Assembly (NCBI RefSeq): GCF_947487805.1
Contig: NZ_CANKXW010000007.1
Coordinates: 151,391 to 215,390 of the forward strand
Direction: 5' to 3'
From: an uncultured Tateyamaria sp.
GTDB lineage: Bacteria > Pseudomonadota > Alphaproteobacteria > Rhodobacterales > Rhodobacteraceae
Length of the DNA stretch: 64,000 nucleotides
The notes beneath the pieces are model-generated. The model did not search any database. It had not been told where the DNA came from and worked only from the letters and a program-made list of their open reading frames with translations. Shown piece after piece: positions 35,772-43,820 of this stretch (positions are counted from its first letter, which is position 1; every line of letters starts with the position of its first letter). Both the position numbers and the translations under genes were made by a program.

Positions 35772-36341
35772 ATGCCAGCCCAACGTGAACTTGCCGTTTC
35801 TGTGGTCCCGCAACTGATCGGTGCGTTGGTTCTTCTGGCGCTTGCCCTTGGACTTCTGGCCAGTCAGGCGCGCGCGGATGCTGATCCGTTCATGGGTTCT
35901 TACGCCGGTTCGGCCGAGATCACCGCACAGGACGGCACCAAGACACCCCGCGACATGAGCGTCGAAATCTCTGAAACGCGCGACGGCTTCCGGGTGCAAT
36001 GGACGTCGATTACCTATCGCGCCTCGGGCAAGGTATCCGAGAAATCCTATTCCATCGACTTCGTGCCGAGCGGGCGCCCCGCCGTCTATGCTGCGGCCCA
36101 GCGCAAGAACGTGTTTGGCCATGAGGTTCAGCTTGATCCGATGAAAGGCGAGCCCTACGTCTGGGCGCGCATCACTGATGGGACGCTGACGGTCTATTCG
36201 CTTTTTGTCGATGCCGAGGGCGGTTACAACCTGCAACAATACGACCGCACCCTGGCCGAAGGCGGCCTCAATCTGCGGTTCCAGTCGATCCGCGATGGAC
36301 AGATCCAGCGCGCGGTCGAAACCTTTCTCACCAGGAAATAA
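35772..36341 (+). CDS. Exported protein of unknown function
   Basis: The 189-residue product has an N-terminal hydrophobic stretch (PQLIGALVLLALALGLLASQARA) ending in an ARA-type signal peptidase I site. The mature protein, about 150 residues, is predicted to be mostly beta: FMGSYAGSAEITAQDGTK, VQWTSITYRASGKV. No domain is recognised. It is convergent with sspB, 9 bp apart. I used the ATG at 35772; the frame opens nine codons earlier. Periplasmic location is inferred from the signal peptide. Confidence 0.65.
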   Translation: MPAQRELAVSVVPQLIGALVLLALALGLLASQARADADPFMGSYAGSAEITAQDGTKTPRDMSVEISETRDGFRVQWTSITYRASGKVSEKSYSIDFVPSGRPAVYAAAQRKNVFGHEVQLDPMKGEPYVWARITDGTLTVYSLFVDAEGGYNLQQYDRTLAEGGLNLRFQSIRDGQIQRAVETFLTRK

Positions 36342-36350
36342 GACGCAAAG

Positions 36351-36860
36351 CTATTTGCGGAAACTGTCCAGAGAAACGACGTCGGCGTCCTTGCCGTCGG
36401 CTTTTCCCTTGGCCGCTCCGTCCATATCGACAGCCTTGGGGGCGGAAGATGCCGGGCTGGGCAGGATCTCGGGCGGCGACGCCGGCGCATCCTCGTCCTG
36501 ATCATCGCCTTGCGTCTCGAACCGCAGCCCGAATTCCACGGACGGATCTACGAAGGTCTTGATGGCGTCATAGGGAATATACAGCGGTTCTGGCGCGTCA
36601 CCAAAGTTCAGCGTGACGGCAAATCCTTCGGCACCCACATCCAGCTTGTCATACCAATGCTGCATCACAACCGTCATCTCGCCGGGATAGCGGTCGCTCA
36701 GCCAGTCGGCCAACTCGGCATCCGGGTGGCTCGTGTCAAAGGTGATAAAGAAATGATGCGCTCCGGGCAGGCCGTTCTCGGCCACGTCGGTCAACACTTT
36801 GCGAATGAGGCCACGCATGGCCTCATGCATCAAGTTGCCGTAATCGATGTTCCGGCTCAT
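36351..36860 (-). CDS. sspB: SspB-type ClpXP adaptor
   Basis: The 169-residue protein resembles alphaproteobacterial SspB: MSRNIDYGNLMHEAMRGLIRKVL at the N-terminus, HHFFITFDT, and YPGEMTVVMQHWYDKLDV in the ssrA-tag-binding domain. A disordered linker leads to a short C-terminal ClpX-binding tail (VVSLDSFRK). SspB delivers ssrA-tagged proteins to the ClpXP protease. The ATG at 36860 is supported by homology; upstream codons look non-coding. The tmRNA gene that makes the tag lies 3.2 kb away on the same strand. Confidence 0.85.
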   Translation of the reverse strand: MSRNIDYGNLMHEAMRGLIRKVLTDVAENGLPGAHHFFITFDTSHPDAELADWLSDRYPGEMTVVMQHWYDKLDVGAEGFAVTLNFGDAPEPLYIPYDAIKTFVDPSVEFGLRFETQGDDQDEDAPASPPEILPSPASSAPKAVDMDGAAKGKADGKDADVVSLDSFRK

Positions 36861-36937
36861 GGCAGTCCTCGTGCGGTTCGTCATTACCATATCCCAATTC
36901 CCGCCAGTGAAAAGAGCCGGTTGCACGAATGCGCGGA

Positions 36938-38188
36938 TTAAGTGAACCCCAAGAGGAAAACGCCGCATCCCAGTGCGGCCATCACCGACAGTGAAGCAAA
37001 CAGGCTCAATCGTATCCCAAGCATCAACACAGCCGCGAGACATGTCAGGGCCAGCGCGGCCACGTCCAGCGTGGCAAGCTGTGGCACGGGCAGGGCAAGG
37101 CCCCGCACGGTGCCGACGCTTGTGAACAGGACATGCAGCGCAAACCAGACCGACAGGTTCAGGATCACGCCCGTGACCGCCGCCGTGATCCCGCGCAGGG
37201 CCGCTGCCAGTCGCGGGCGCGCCGCGATGTGATCAAGATACGGGCCAGCTGCGAAGATCCAGAGAAAACATGGGGTGAACGTGACCCACAACGCGACCAT
37301 TCCAGCGGCCAGCGCCATGCCAACGCCCCCCTGCGCATAGCCCGCAAGCAGGGCCACGAACTCGGTCACCAGGATCAGGGGACCGGGCGTCGTCTCGGCC
37401 AGGCCCAGCGCGTCGATCATCTGAGTCGTTGTAATCCAGCCGTAATCCTGCACAACGGCCTGCGTCATATAGGCCAGCACCGCATAGGCCCCGCCAAAGG
37501 TCACCACCGCCAGTTTGGAGAAAAACAGCGCGATCTGCAGCAGGAACTCCTGCGCAAACACCCAGAGTGCCACGACCGGAGCCGCCCAGAGTGCGGCCCA
37601 GACCGCAACCGTGGGCAAACTGTTCACGCGGGCCGGGGGCGGGGCAGGGACGGCATCACCGCGTGCCCGCGCATATCCCACGATCCCGGCCCCGACCACG
37701 ATCCACGGAAACGGCACGCCAAACACAAACAGCGCAACAAAGGCCAACCCCGCCAACGCCCAGGCCAACGGCCCTTGCAATGCCTTGCGCGCCAGACGCA
37801 TCAACGCCTGCACGACGATCACGATGACGGCCGCCTTGATCCCCAGAAAGCCCGCCTGCACCAGCGGCAGATCGCCGACCCAGACATAGCCCAGCGCCAG
37901 CGCCATGATCACCAGCGCACCCGGCACCACGAACAGCAACCCCGCCAGCAGCCCACCGGCCACGCCGCGCAACCGCCATCCGCCATAGGTGGCCAGCTGC
38001 ATCGCCTCCGGCCCTGGCAACAACATGCACAGCGACAGCGCGCGCAGATACTGATCCTCGCTCAGCCACTTTTCCCGCACCACCAGCGCGTCGTGCATCA
38101 ACGCAATCTGCGCCGCAGGTCCGCCAAAGGACAAAAGGCCGATCCGTCCGAACACACGTGTCATCTGCGACCATGTGGGCTCCGTCAT
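36938..38188 (-). CDS. chrA: Chromate transporter ChrA
   Basis: The 416-residue protein has two homologous halves with about ten membrane segments. Each half begins with a chromate-transporter motif: RIGLLSFGGPAAQIALMHDALV in the first and KLAVVTFGGAYAVLAYMTQAVV in the second. The GPEAMQLATYGGW and TTPGPLILVTEFVAL segments are also typical. ChrA expels chromate from the cytoplasm. Its ATG at 38188 overlaps the chrB stop (ATGA), so the two are translated together. Confidence 0.92.
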   Translation of the reverse strand: MTEPTWSQMTRVFGRIGLLSFGGPAAQIALMHDALVVREKWLSEDQYLRALSLCMLLPGPEAMQLATYGGWRLRGVAGGLLAGLLFVVPGALVIMALALGYVWVGDLPLVQAGFLGIKAAVIVIVVQALMRLARKALQGPLAWALAGLAFVALFVFGVPFPWIVVGAGIVGYARARGDAVPAPPPARVNSLPTVAVWAALWAAPVVALWVFAQEFLLQIALFFSKLAVVTFGGAYAVLAYMTQAVVQDYGWITTTQMIDALGLAETTPGPLILVTEFVALLAGYAQGGVGMALAAGMVALWVTFTPCFLWIFAAGPYLDHIAARPRLAAALRGITAAVTGVILNLSVWFALHVLFTSVGTVRGLALPVPQLATLDVAALALTCLAAVLMLGIRLSLFASLSVMAALGCGVFLLGFT

Positions 38189-38997
38189 GTGCCGCGCCCT
38201 CCGGGCCAATCATGGGTCTCGTCAAACCCGTCGCGTGCCCAGCGATACAGCGCGTCATAGATCGCCATCCCGGCGTCCAGCTGCGCCTGATCGTCCCGGT
38301 ACTGTCGCGACAGCCCGACGGACAGCGCCAGCAATCCCGCCGCCTGCGGGGCGAGATCATGACGGTTGGTGTCCGCGGCCCGCACTACCTGCGCCATCCG
38401 TTCCAGCGCGGGCAGGTCCAGCGCAAATGCCTCCAGCATGGTATCAAAAGTACAGGCGTCGCCACGATGGCTCCAAAACGTGTCCTCGACATCGAAGGGG
38501 ATTGCGCCAAACCGGTCTGCCACGTCCAGCACCTCGCCCGGTGCCACGAACAGCACCCGCGCGCCCGGATCGACAAAGCGGCGGATCAGCCAAGGGCAGG
38601 CAATGCGGTCGATCTTGGGCCGGTGCCGCGTCACCCACAGCGTTGCGCCGTCGACATGCGGCGGTACCACGGCGGCCGGAATGCCGGGCGCGCCGCTCTC
38701 ACGCCACGCCATCATGCCGCCCGCAAGGTATTCGGCGCGGTGTCCGTCCGCGTTCAGCAAGGCAGCCACGCCCTGGCTCAGCTTGCGGCCTTTCTGACAG
38801 ACAATCACGCAGGCGCGCGCTCCGACACAAGACCGAATGGCGTCGATGTCCGTGTGCGCGATCCGGCGCGCCGTCGGGATCAGATGGGGGTCAGCCTCAA
38901 AATCCGCATCGATGCAGACATCGACAATGACCGGCGCATCCGGCGTGCCGATCAGCCGCAACAATTGCCTGGGTGTGATTTCGTTTGGGGCAGCCAT
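38185..38997 (-). CDS. chrB: ChrB-type chromate resistance protein with rhodanese domain
   Basis: The 270-residue protein has an N-terminal rhodanese-like domain (about 1-105) whose active-site loop reads VIVCQKGRKLS with a Cys, and a C-terminal ChrB domain (KIDRIACPWLIRRFVDPGA, DVEDTFWSHRGDACTFDTML). ChrB family proteins accompany ChrA and either regulate it or aid chromate tolerance. Two ATGs (39003, 38997) are possible; the second has better spacing to AAGGA. Coupling to chrA by a 4-bp overlap supports a shared role. Confidence 0.85.
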   Translation of the reverse strand: MAAPNEITPRQLLRLIGTPDAPVIVDVCIDADFEADPHLIPTARRIAHTDIDAIRSCVGARACVIVCQKGRKLSQGVAALLNADGHRAEYLAGGMMAWRESGAPGIPAAVVPPHVDGATLWVTRHRPKIDRIACPWLIRRFVDPGARVLFVAPGEVLDVADRFGAIPFDVEDTFWSHRGDACTFDTMLEAFALDLPALERMAQVVRAADTNRHDLAPQAAGLLALSVGLSRQYRDDQAQLDAGMAIYDALYRWARDGFDETHDWPGGRGT

Positions 38998-39118
38998 GAG
39001 CATGCATCCTTCACTCTGGAAACATGCGAACGTTGGGCTGTCGCCTCACGGGGTGTTCGCGCCGAACCCCATGGCCCCGTGATAGCGGCGCAAGGGACGG
39101 CGCGTCAAGCCTGCGTCC

Positions 39119-39574
39119 CTAGCCGAGGCGAAAGCCCCCCATCAGCAGCGCATAGGCGTTCTCGGGCAGTTGGTCGAGCTGTTCGAAGAACCGCAAGAGG
39201 TCGAACTGGGGATAGCTTTCGATCAGTTTGCCGTCTTTCTGACGGCTCATGATCTGCTGGTAGACTTCAATGGGCTTGCGCGTCCGGTTGCAATCACAGC
39301 GCACCCGCATCAGTGCGGCGGACCAATCGCCCTCATCGACCGTGTGGATGAACTCAACTTTCATATTGGTGACAAGACTGCGCAGTATCTCCATCCATTC
39401 GCGCACCTCGTGCGGCTCCACGGCGCGGTCATCGATCAGGATGTGATCCGGCGTTTCTGGGTGGAAATAGCGTTCGATGACATCCAGCCTGCCGCCTTCC
39501 CAGACCTCCTGATAGAACCGGCGCAGGATAACGGACGTGGGCACTGGCGCGTCCTGTCCCATGTCCAGGCTCAT
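39119..39574 (-). CDS. NTF2/SnoaL-like protein, copy 2
   Basis: The 151-residue product has the NTF2-like alpha+beta cone fold pattern: VILRRFYQEVWEGGRLDVIERYF, a WMEILRSLVTNMKVEF central helix and strand, and a C-terminal LPENAYALLMGGFRLG. These proteins bind small ligands or catalyse cyclisation/hydrolysis; the substrate is unknown. It overlaps the preceding gene by 4 bp (ATGA). The neighbour has the same C-terminal ending, so the pair probably arose by tandem duplication. Confidence 0.72.
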   Translation of the reverse strand: MSLDMGQDAPVPTSVILRRFYQEVWEGGRLDVIERYFHPETPDHILIDDRAVEPHEVREWMEILRSLVTNMKVEFIHTVDEGDWSAALMRVRCDCNRTRKPIEVYQQIMSRQKDGKLIESYPQFDLLRFFEQLDQLPENAYALLMGGFRLG

Positions 39575-39999
39575 TGCAATCGTGTCCCGCCAAGCATGAT
39601 TGCCAGCGCGTTCTCGGGCATCAGGCCCAGCTGTTCAAACAACATCAATGAATCAACCCCGCTATAAAGCTCAATCATCTTCGGGCCGTCGAAACGAACG
39701 ATCATATGGTTGAACACATGCACTGGATCGCCCGAATGAGCCGCATGGCTCTTGATCTCGACCACGGCCGACAGCCAATCGCCCTGATCCACGGTCACGG
39801 GGATGTCGACCGTGATGGGGCCCAGCAATTCGCGCACCATGCTCACCAGTTCCACCATGTCATCGACCGCGAACGGCATTTCCCCCATGATCCCGCGGGT
39901 GCGCGCGTCAGGGGCCAGAACGGTTTTCAACGCGTCGACATTGCCCTTGACCCAAACCTCGTCAAAGTAGGTGCGCAATGTCTCGATCTTGTGCGGCAT
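39571..39999 (-). CDS. NTF2/SnoaL-like protein, copy 1
   Basis: The 142-residue protein shares the NTF2-like plan and the ending MPENALAIMLGGTRL with the gene downstream. The open frame extends to a TTG at 40017, but GGAGAG lies correctly placed before the ATG at 39999, so I used that start. No catalytic residues can be assigned. It is the first gene of a two-gene operon and lies just after the tmRNA gene on the same strand. Confidence 0.72.
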   Translation of the reverse strand: MPHKIETLRTYFDEVWVKGNVDALKTVLAPDARTRGIMGEMPFAVDDMVELVSMVRELLGPITVDIPVTVDQGDWLSAVVEIKSHAAHSGDPVHVFNHMIVRFDGPKMIELYSGVDSLMLFEQLGLMPENALAIMLGGTRLQ

Positions 40000-40084
40000 G
40001 CCACGGCTCTCCGCCAATCGTCATCAGGAATGTTCCGACACTACCGAGGCCGCATTAACAAAGGTTGAAAAGAAGAGGGAAAGT

Positions 40085-40391
40085 GCAGGCTTCTGTTGCC
40101 AGGTGCCTGCGAACCCCGCCTTACGCGGCTAGGCGCAAGGGCTTAATTTTCGATATTAGGAACGGCTTACGCCGCTACTGCCATCGGAGCACGATTGTCA
40201 TTTGCAATTGTACAAGTTTCGCCGGTAACGGTGGCAGACAGCCGAGACAAAGCTAACCCCTTTAGACGTCCGTCGATCCTATTTCGTCCCCATGATCCCC
40301 AAATGAAGGATGTTTGGTGGAGACGCCGGGTACCGCCCCCGGGTCCGATCCGCTTATTACGAGCGCGTTTATGTCCATAGTCCCGAAGGAC
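40085..40391 (-). ncRNA. ssrA: Two-piece, circularly permuted tmRNA (alphaproteobacterial type)
   Basis: On the minus strand the acceptor piece comes first, from about 40391 to the CCA end at 40315 (CTCCACCA). A 23-nt spacer follows, then the coding piece from 40291 (GGGGACGAAATAGGATCGACGG) to about 40085. The 5' GGGGACG pairs over 7 bp with CGTCTCC in front of ACCA, and the third pair is G-U, the alanyl-tRNA identity element. The frame GCA AAT GAC ... GCG GCG TAA encodes a tag ending in VAA. A GCAGGC/GCCTGC hairpin (40085-40110) closes the 3' end. Outer ends are estimates. tmRNA with SmpB rescues stalled ribosomes. Confidence 0.92.
40167..40205 (-). other. tmRNA proteolysis tag reading frame (ANDNRAPMAVAA)
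   Basis: Twelve codons and a TAA read ANDNRAPMAVAA. ANDN at the start and a hydrophobic AA C-terminus match alphaproteobacterial ssrA tags, which are recognised by SspB (N-terminal part) and ClpX (last residues). An extra non-encoded Ala comes from the charged tmRNA itself. Confidence 0.92.
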
Positions 40392-40516
40392 AGCAAATAC
40401 ATAGGATATCCCTCGAGGAATTACAATCTGTCACGGGACATACGGGCCGGTTTTTTGCCATGCCGGTGTCCATGTGTCAGATCAAAATGGGGCAGCAACA
40501 TATTGCCTGGTAACGA

Positions 40517-40879
40517 TTAAACGACGCTGGAAAGGTTTGCCGACAGGAACCACGCCGCCAGCACCGCCTCGACCCCGCCAAAGATCACAACCTTGCGCAG
40601 GGGCGGCTGATCAAAGGCCAGCGACAGAACGCGCCCAAGGGCGGCCCCGGTGAACGCGAACCCGATCATCGCATAGCCCAGCGGCGCGCCCAGCCATATC
40701 GCGGCCAGCCCCGCCACCACAAACAGCCCGCCCACAGAGGCGCGCATCTCGCTCAGGCCCATGGTGCTGCCCGTGGGCACCAGATCCAGCGCCGACGCGG
40801 TGTAGCGCGGCGCCACAAATCCAAAGAGCCCAAAGGCCACGGTCAAAAGCGCCGCGAATATGTTGATCATGTCTATCAT
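40517..40879 (-). CDS. Small membrane protein, DUF4345-like
   Basis: The 120-residue protein has about four hydrophobic segments: INIFAALLTVAFGLFGFVAP, GGLFVVAGLAAIWLG, YAMIGFAFTGAALGRVLSLA and VVIFGGVEAVLAAWFL. This is the layout of DUF4345/DUF4293-like proteins. The ATG at 40879 is chosen; the upstream open frame is Cys/Arg-rich and looks non-coding. Function is unknown. It lies 43 bp after the acyltransferase gene on the same strand, so co-transcription is possible. Confidence 0.65.
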   Translation of the reverse strand: MIDMINIFAALLTVAFGLFGFVAPRYTASALDLVPTGSTMGLSEMRASVGGLFVVAGLAAIWLGAPLGYAMIGFAFTGAALGRVLSLAFDQPPLRKVVIFGGVEAVLAAWFLSANLSSVV

Positions 40880-40922
40880 GGACCGCAGGTAGGGCGCGCA
40901 GGCAGCACAGCAAGGTCCTGTG

Positions 40923-41639
40923 TCAGAACACCGAAGGAATCGGTGTATTGAATCGCGCTTCGAGGTCCGCGTTGAACGCAGCGAGATCCAGCGACAGATC
41001 CAGATCCTCGACCATGCGGATATCGACCGACACATGGCGGCGTCCTTTCTGGATGCCGATAAAGCTCCAGAAGTAATCGTGCCGTACAGGTTGGAACTTG
41101 CTCAGCCCCTCGATGCGCACCAGCAGGACGGGCCGGTCGGGCTTTGCCTGCAGGATGTCATAGGCGCCCGACAGATGCGGCGCGATGACCTCGCGGGCCT
41201 GCCGCTTGGCATGACCGCCCGGGAACAGCAGGATGCTTTCGCCTTTGTCCAATACGGCCATGATGCGCCCCATGCTCTGTTCCTTGCGCGCCTGCCGCCG
41301 TTCGGGCGTCCATTTCTTGGGCGAGCTGACCGGGATCGCGCGGGCCACGAACATCGGAAACCACTGCAACCAGTTGTGATATTCGTGGTAGTGCACCACC
41401 GGCCGGATCCGCTGGGTCGTGTAGAGGATCGCGGCGATCAGCGGCCCGTCTAGGCGGCTCACATGAGTGGCCAGCAACAGCGCCCCCTGCGTATCCTGCA
41501 ACAGGTGCTTGCCCGAACAGCCGACATTGTAAAACAGCGCGAAATAGGCCCGGACGATGATGAAAAACAGATGGCGCAGCCATTTGCCGAGGGTCTCGTC
41601 AATCAACCGCAACATATTCTGGATCACCCGAAACCGCAC
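40923..41639 (-). CDS. PlsC-like lysophospholipid acyltransferase
   Basis: The 238-residue protein carries the acyltransferase HxxxxD motif as THVSRLD (His-Val-Ser-Arg-Leu-Asp) and a second motif ILLFPGGHAKR corresponding to FPEGTR. It has a hydrophobic N-terminal region for membrane association. It probably acylates a lysolipid. The start is either a GTG at 41639 or an ATG at 41615. The middle-motif variation (GGHAK for EGTR) suggests a divergent subfamily. It precedes a small membrane protein gene. Confidence 0.7.
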   Translation of the reverse strand: MRFRVIQNMLRLIDETLGKWLRHLFFIIVRAYFALFYNVGCSGKHLLQDTQGALLLATHVSRLDGPLIAAILYTTQRIRPVVHYHEYHNWLQWFPMFVARAIPVSSPKKWTPERRQARKEQSMGRIMAVLDKGESILLFPGGHAKRQAREVIAPHLSGAYDILQAKPDRPVLLVRIEGLSKFQPVRHDYFWSFIGIQKGRRHVSVDIRMVEDLDLSLDLAAFNADLEARFNTPIPSVF

Positions 41640-41690
41640 CGCATTCCCGCCACAGTCGCGGCCTGCGGACGCTACGTCAATCAGAAATCC

Positions 41691-42344
41691 TCAGATCGCG
41701 GTCCAGAGGCCCACGGCCCCCACCACGATCAGGCTCAGCGCCCAAAAGAGCTCAAGGTCGAACCAGCTGCGGCTCAGGAATTGCAAGCCCAGCCAGCGGT
41801 GCACCGCATAGGCCAGCGCGCCACCCGATCCGATCATCGCCACCGTGTGCAGCACCGCCACCCCCAACGCCAGCGCCGTGGTCGCCATCAGCGCGGAGGC
41901 CGCGCGGTGGCCCGCGTCCAGTTCCTCGATCGCGCAAAGGCCCAGATAGATCGGCACCAACATCAATGCCGCCCCGTGCGCCAGCGCCACAAGGAACGAC
42001 CACAGCGTCAGCTTGTGCGGCGGAATGCGCGCCAGAAACCGCGGATGCCGCCGCGTGATCGCCAGATACAGCCCCATGCCGATCACGATCACACCCGCGC
42101 CGATACGGATATCGCGCTGGTGATCGATCAGCAGGGTCATCATCGAAAACGGCAGCAGAATGCCCAGCATCGCCGCGAAATGCCCGATGCTCAGCGCGCC
42201 CAGCGCAGGCCACAGCGCCGACCGCCGCCGCTCGAACAGAGCCGAGGACACCGCCAGCGGCCAGCCCATGCCGGGGTTAAGCCCGTGATAGAGCCCGGAA
42301 AGGATCACGGCGAGCCAGAGGCCCGCCGCAGTCGTCATGTCCAT
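41691..42344 (-). CDS. Polytopic membrane protein coupled to the methanethiol oxidase gene
   Basis: The 217-residue product has about six membrane segments and no large soluble domain. The first segment contains LSGLYHGLNPGMGWPLAV, with a His reminiscent of NiCoT/UreH/TauE-like metal or anion transporters. Its ATG overlaps the mtoX-like stop by 1 nt (TGATG), so translation is coupled. A role in metal supply or product export for the oxidase is inference. I cannot name the family with certainty. Confidence 0.7.
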   Translation of the reverse strand: MDMTTAAGLWLAVILSGLYHGLNPGMGWPLAVSSALFERRRSALWPALGALSIGHFAAMLGILLPFSMMTLLIDHQRDIRIGAGVIVIGMGLYLAITRRHPRFLARIPPHKLTLWSFLVALAHGAALMLVPIYLGLCAIEELDAGHRAASALMATTALALGVAVLHTVAMIGSGGALAYAVHRWLGLQFLSRSWFDLELFWALSLIVVGAVGLWTAI

Positions 42345-43747
42345 CAGCCGACCGACGGATAGCAGAAGCTGTCCGTCGAACAGTCGCCGCCCTCCAGCCG
42401 GATCTGGTGGCTGCGATAGCCTTCGGGGAACTTGGTCCAGAACTTTTCGTCCAGCGTCAGCCCACCGTTCTCGCCCACATGTGCCATAACCATCGCCGCC
42501 CCGCGATCACCGGGATAGAATTGATCATCCCATGTGGAATAGAGCGAGTTGGTCCAGTAGACGCGTTTGCCGTCGCGGCTGATCTCGACCATCTGCGGGC
42601 CGTAACCAAAGTCTTCGCCATTCGGGTGCTTGTGCTTGGCCACGATCCCACCAATCTCGACCTTGCCCGCCAGAACCGGGTTCATCGGGTCGGACACATC
42701 GTATTGGTGCATCTCGCCCAGTCCCCAGCACGCGACATAGAGGAACCTGTCATCAAGGCTCAGGTCGATATCCGTCACCAGCGGCGGCACGGCCCCAAAC
42801 CCTTTCAGCAGGTCCGGCAGGTCGTCGGCATCCGCAGGCACGGGATCAATCGTGATCGTCTTCTTGGCCTGCCATTCGCCGTCCTCATCGCGCCACCAGG
42901 TAAAGATCGCGCCTTGCAGGTTCGTGGTGTCCACCACCACGCCGCAGAACCCGTATTCCTTCACCGGGTCATGGGCGGGCCGGATTTCCAACGCCATCTG
43001 GTGGTTTTCACCCAGATCCAGCGATTTCACGACCTTGCGCCCACGCAGATCCCAGAAATGGATCGTGTGGCCGTATTTGTTGCTCAGCAGGTCCTCCGGC
43101 ACCACACCATTCTCGAACTGCGGCGGCAGACCCCATTCGGAACTCACCATGTAATCGCGCGGCAGGTTCCACCAAAAATCATAGTGCTTGTCCTGAATGC
43201 CACGGTCCATTTCATAGCGGCCCAGAATGTCGAACGTCTCGCAATCCATGATAAAGATGCCCGGAGGGCCGTCGGTCCCGTCCGCGCCACCACCACCAAG
43301 GGTCGAGACATAGATGCCTTCGGGGCCGCAATGGATCGTGTGCGGGCGGGAATAGCCGGTCTTGGCCATCAATTCTTCGGGTTCGATGATCTTGTGGATC
43401 TTGGCGTCCATCGGGTCCTTGACGTCGATGATGTAGATCCGCGACGACCGAATGCCGGGAATGATCAGGTACCGGCGTTCCAGAAACGCATGGCCGGTCA
43501 GCGGCGACAGCGCCGAGGAACAGGCGTTCCAGCCGAAATGGTGAAATTCATCGCCAAGGTTCGGCACATAAAGCTCGTGCACGATCTGACCGTAGGTGTC
43601 GCTGCCGGGGTCAACATCCACCACGGCCAGCCCATCGGGCTTGGTCCCGTCCGGGCTCAACATCAACGTAAAGGCAAGCGTCTCGACCGGGGCCTTGATG
43701 GCGTCCTTGGGCGAGGGATAAAATGTGGGGTCTGGTCTCAAATTCAT
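42344..43747 (-). CDS. mtoX: Methanethiol oxidase / selenium-binding protein SBP56 family
   Basis: The 467-residue protein matches the SBP56 beta-propeller family: FHHFGWNACSSAL with the conserved Cys, SRPHTIHCGPEGIYVSTLGG, and GHTIHFWDLRGRKVVKSLDLG. Bacterial members such as that of Hyphomicrobium oxidise methanethiol to formaldehyde, H2S and H2O2 and need copper. That member is periplasmic, whereas no signal peptide is visible here. AGGGAGGA precedes the ATG. The gene lies 73 bp after a GntR regulator gene and faces away from the dmdA operon, so it fits removal of methanethiol from DMSP demethylation. Confidence 0.82.
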   Translation of the reverse strand: MNLRPDPTFYPSPKDAIKAPVETLAFTLMLSPDGTKPDGLAVVDVDPGSDTYGQIVHELYVPNLGDEFHHFGWNACSSALSPLTGHAFLERRYLIIPGIRSSRIYIIDVKDPMDAKIHKIIEPEELMAKTGYSRPHTIHCGPEGIYVSTLGGGGADGTDGPPGIFIMDCETFDILGRYEMDRGIQDKHYDFWWNLPRDYMVSSEWGLPPQFENGVVPEDLLSNKYGHTIHFWDLRGRKVVKSLDLGENHQMALEIRPAHDPVKEYGFCGVVVDTTNLQGAIFTWWRDEDGEWQAKKTITIDPVPADADDLPDLLKGFGAVPPLVTDIDLSLDDRFLYVACWGLGEMHQYDVSDPMNPVLAGKVEIGGIVAKHKHPNGEDFGYGPQMVEISRDGKRVYWTNSLYSTWDDQFYPGDRGAAMVMAHVGENGGLTLDEKFWTKFPEGYRSHQIRLEGGDCSTDSFCYPSVG

Positions 43748-43820
43748 CAGCTTCCTCCCTGAAGCACTGTTTCAATCCGTGCCCGGCCCCCCACGTGTCT
43801 TTGCGACCTCTATCGAGGGA

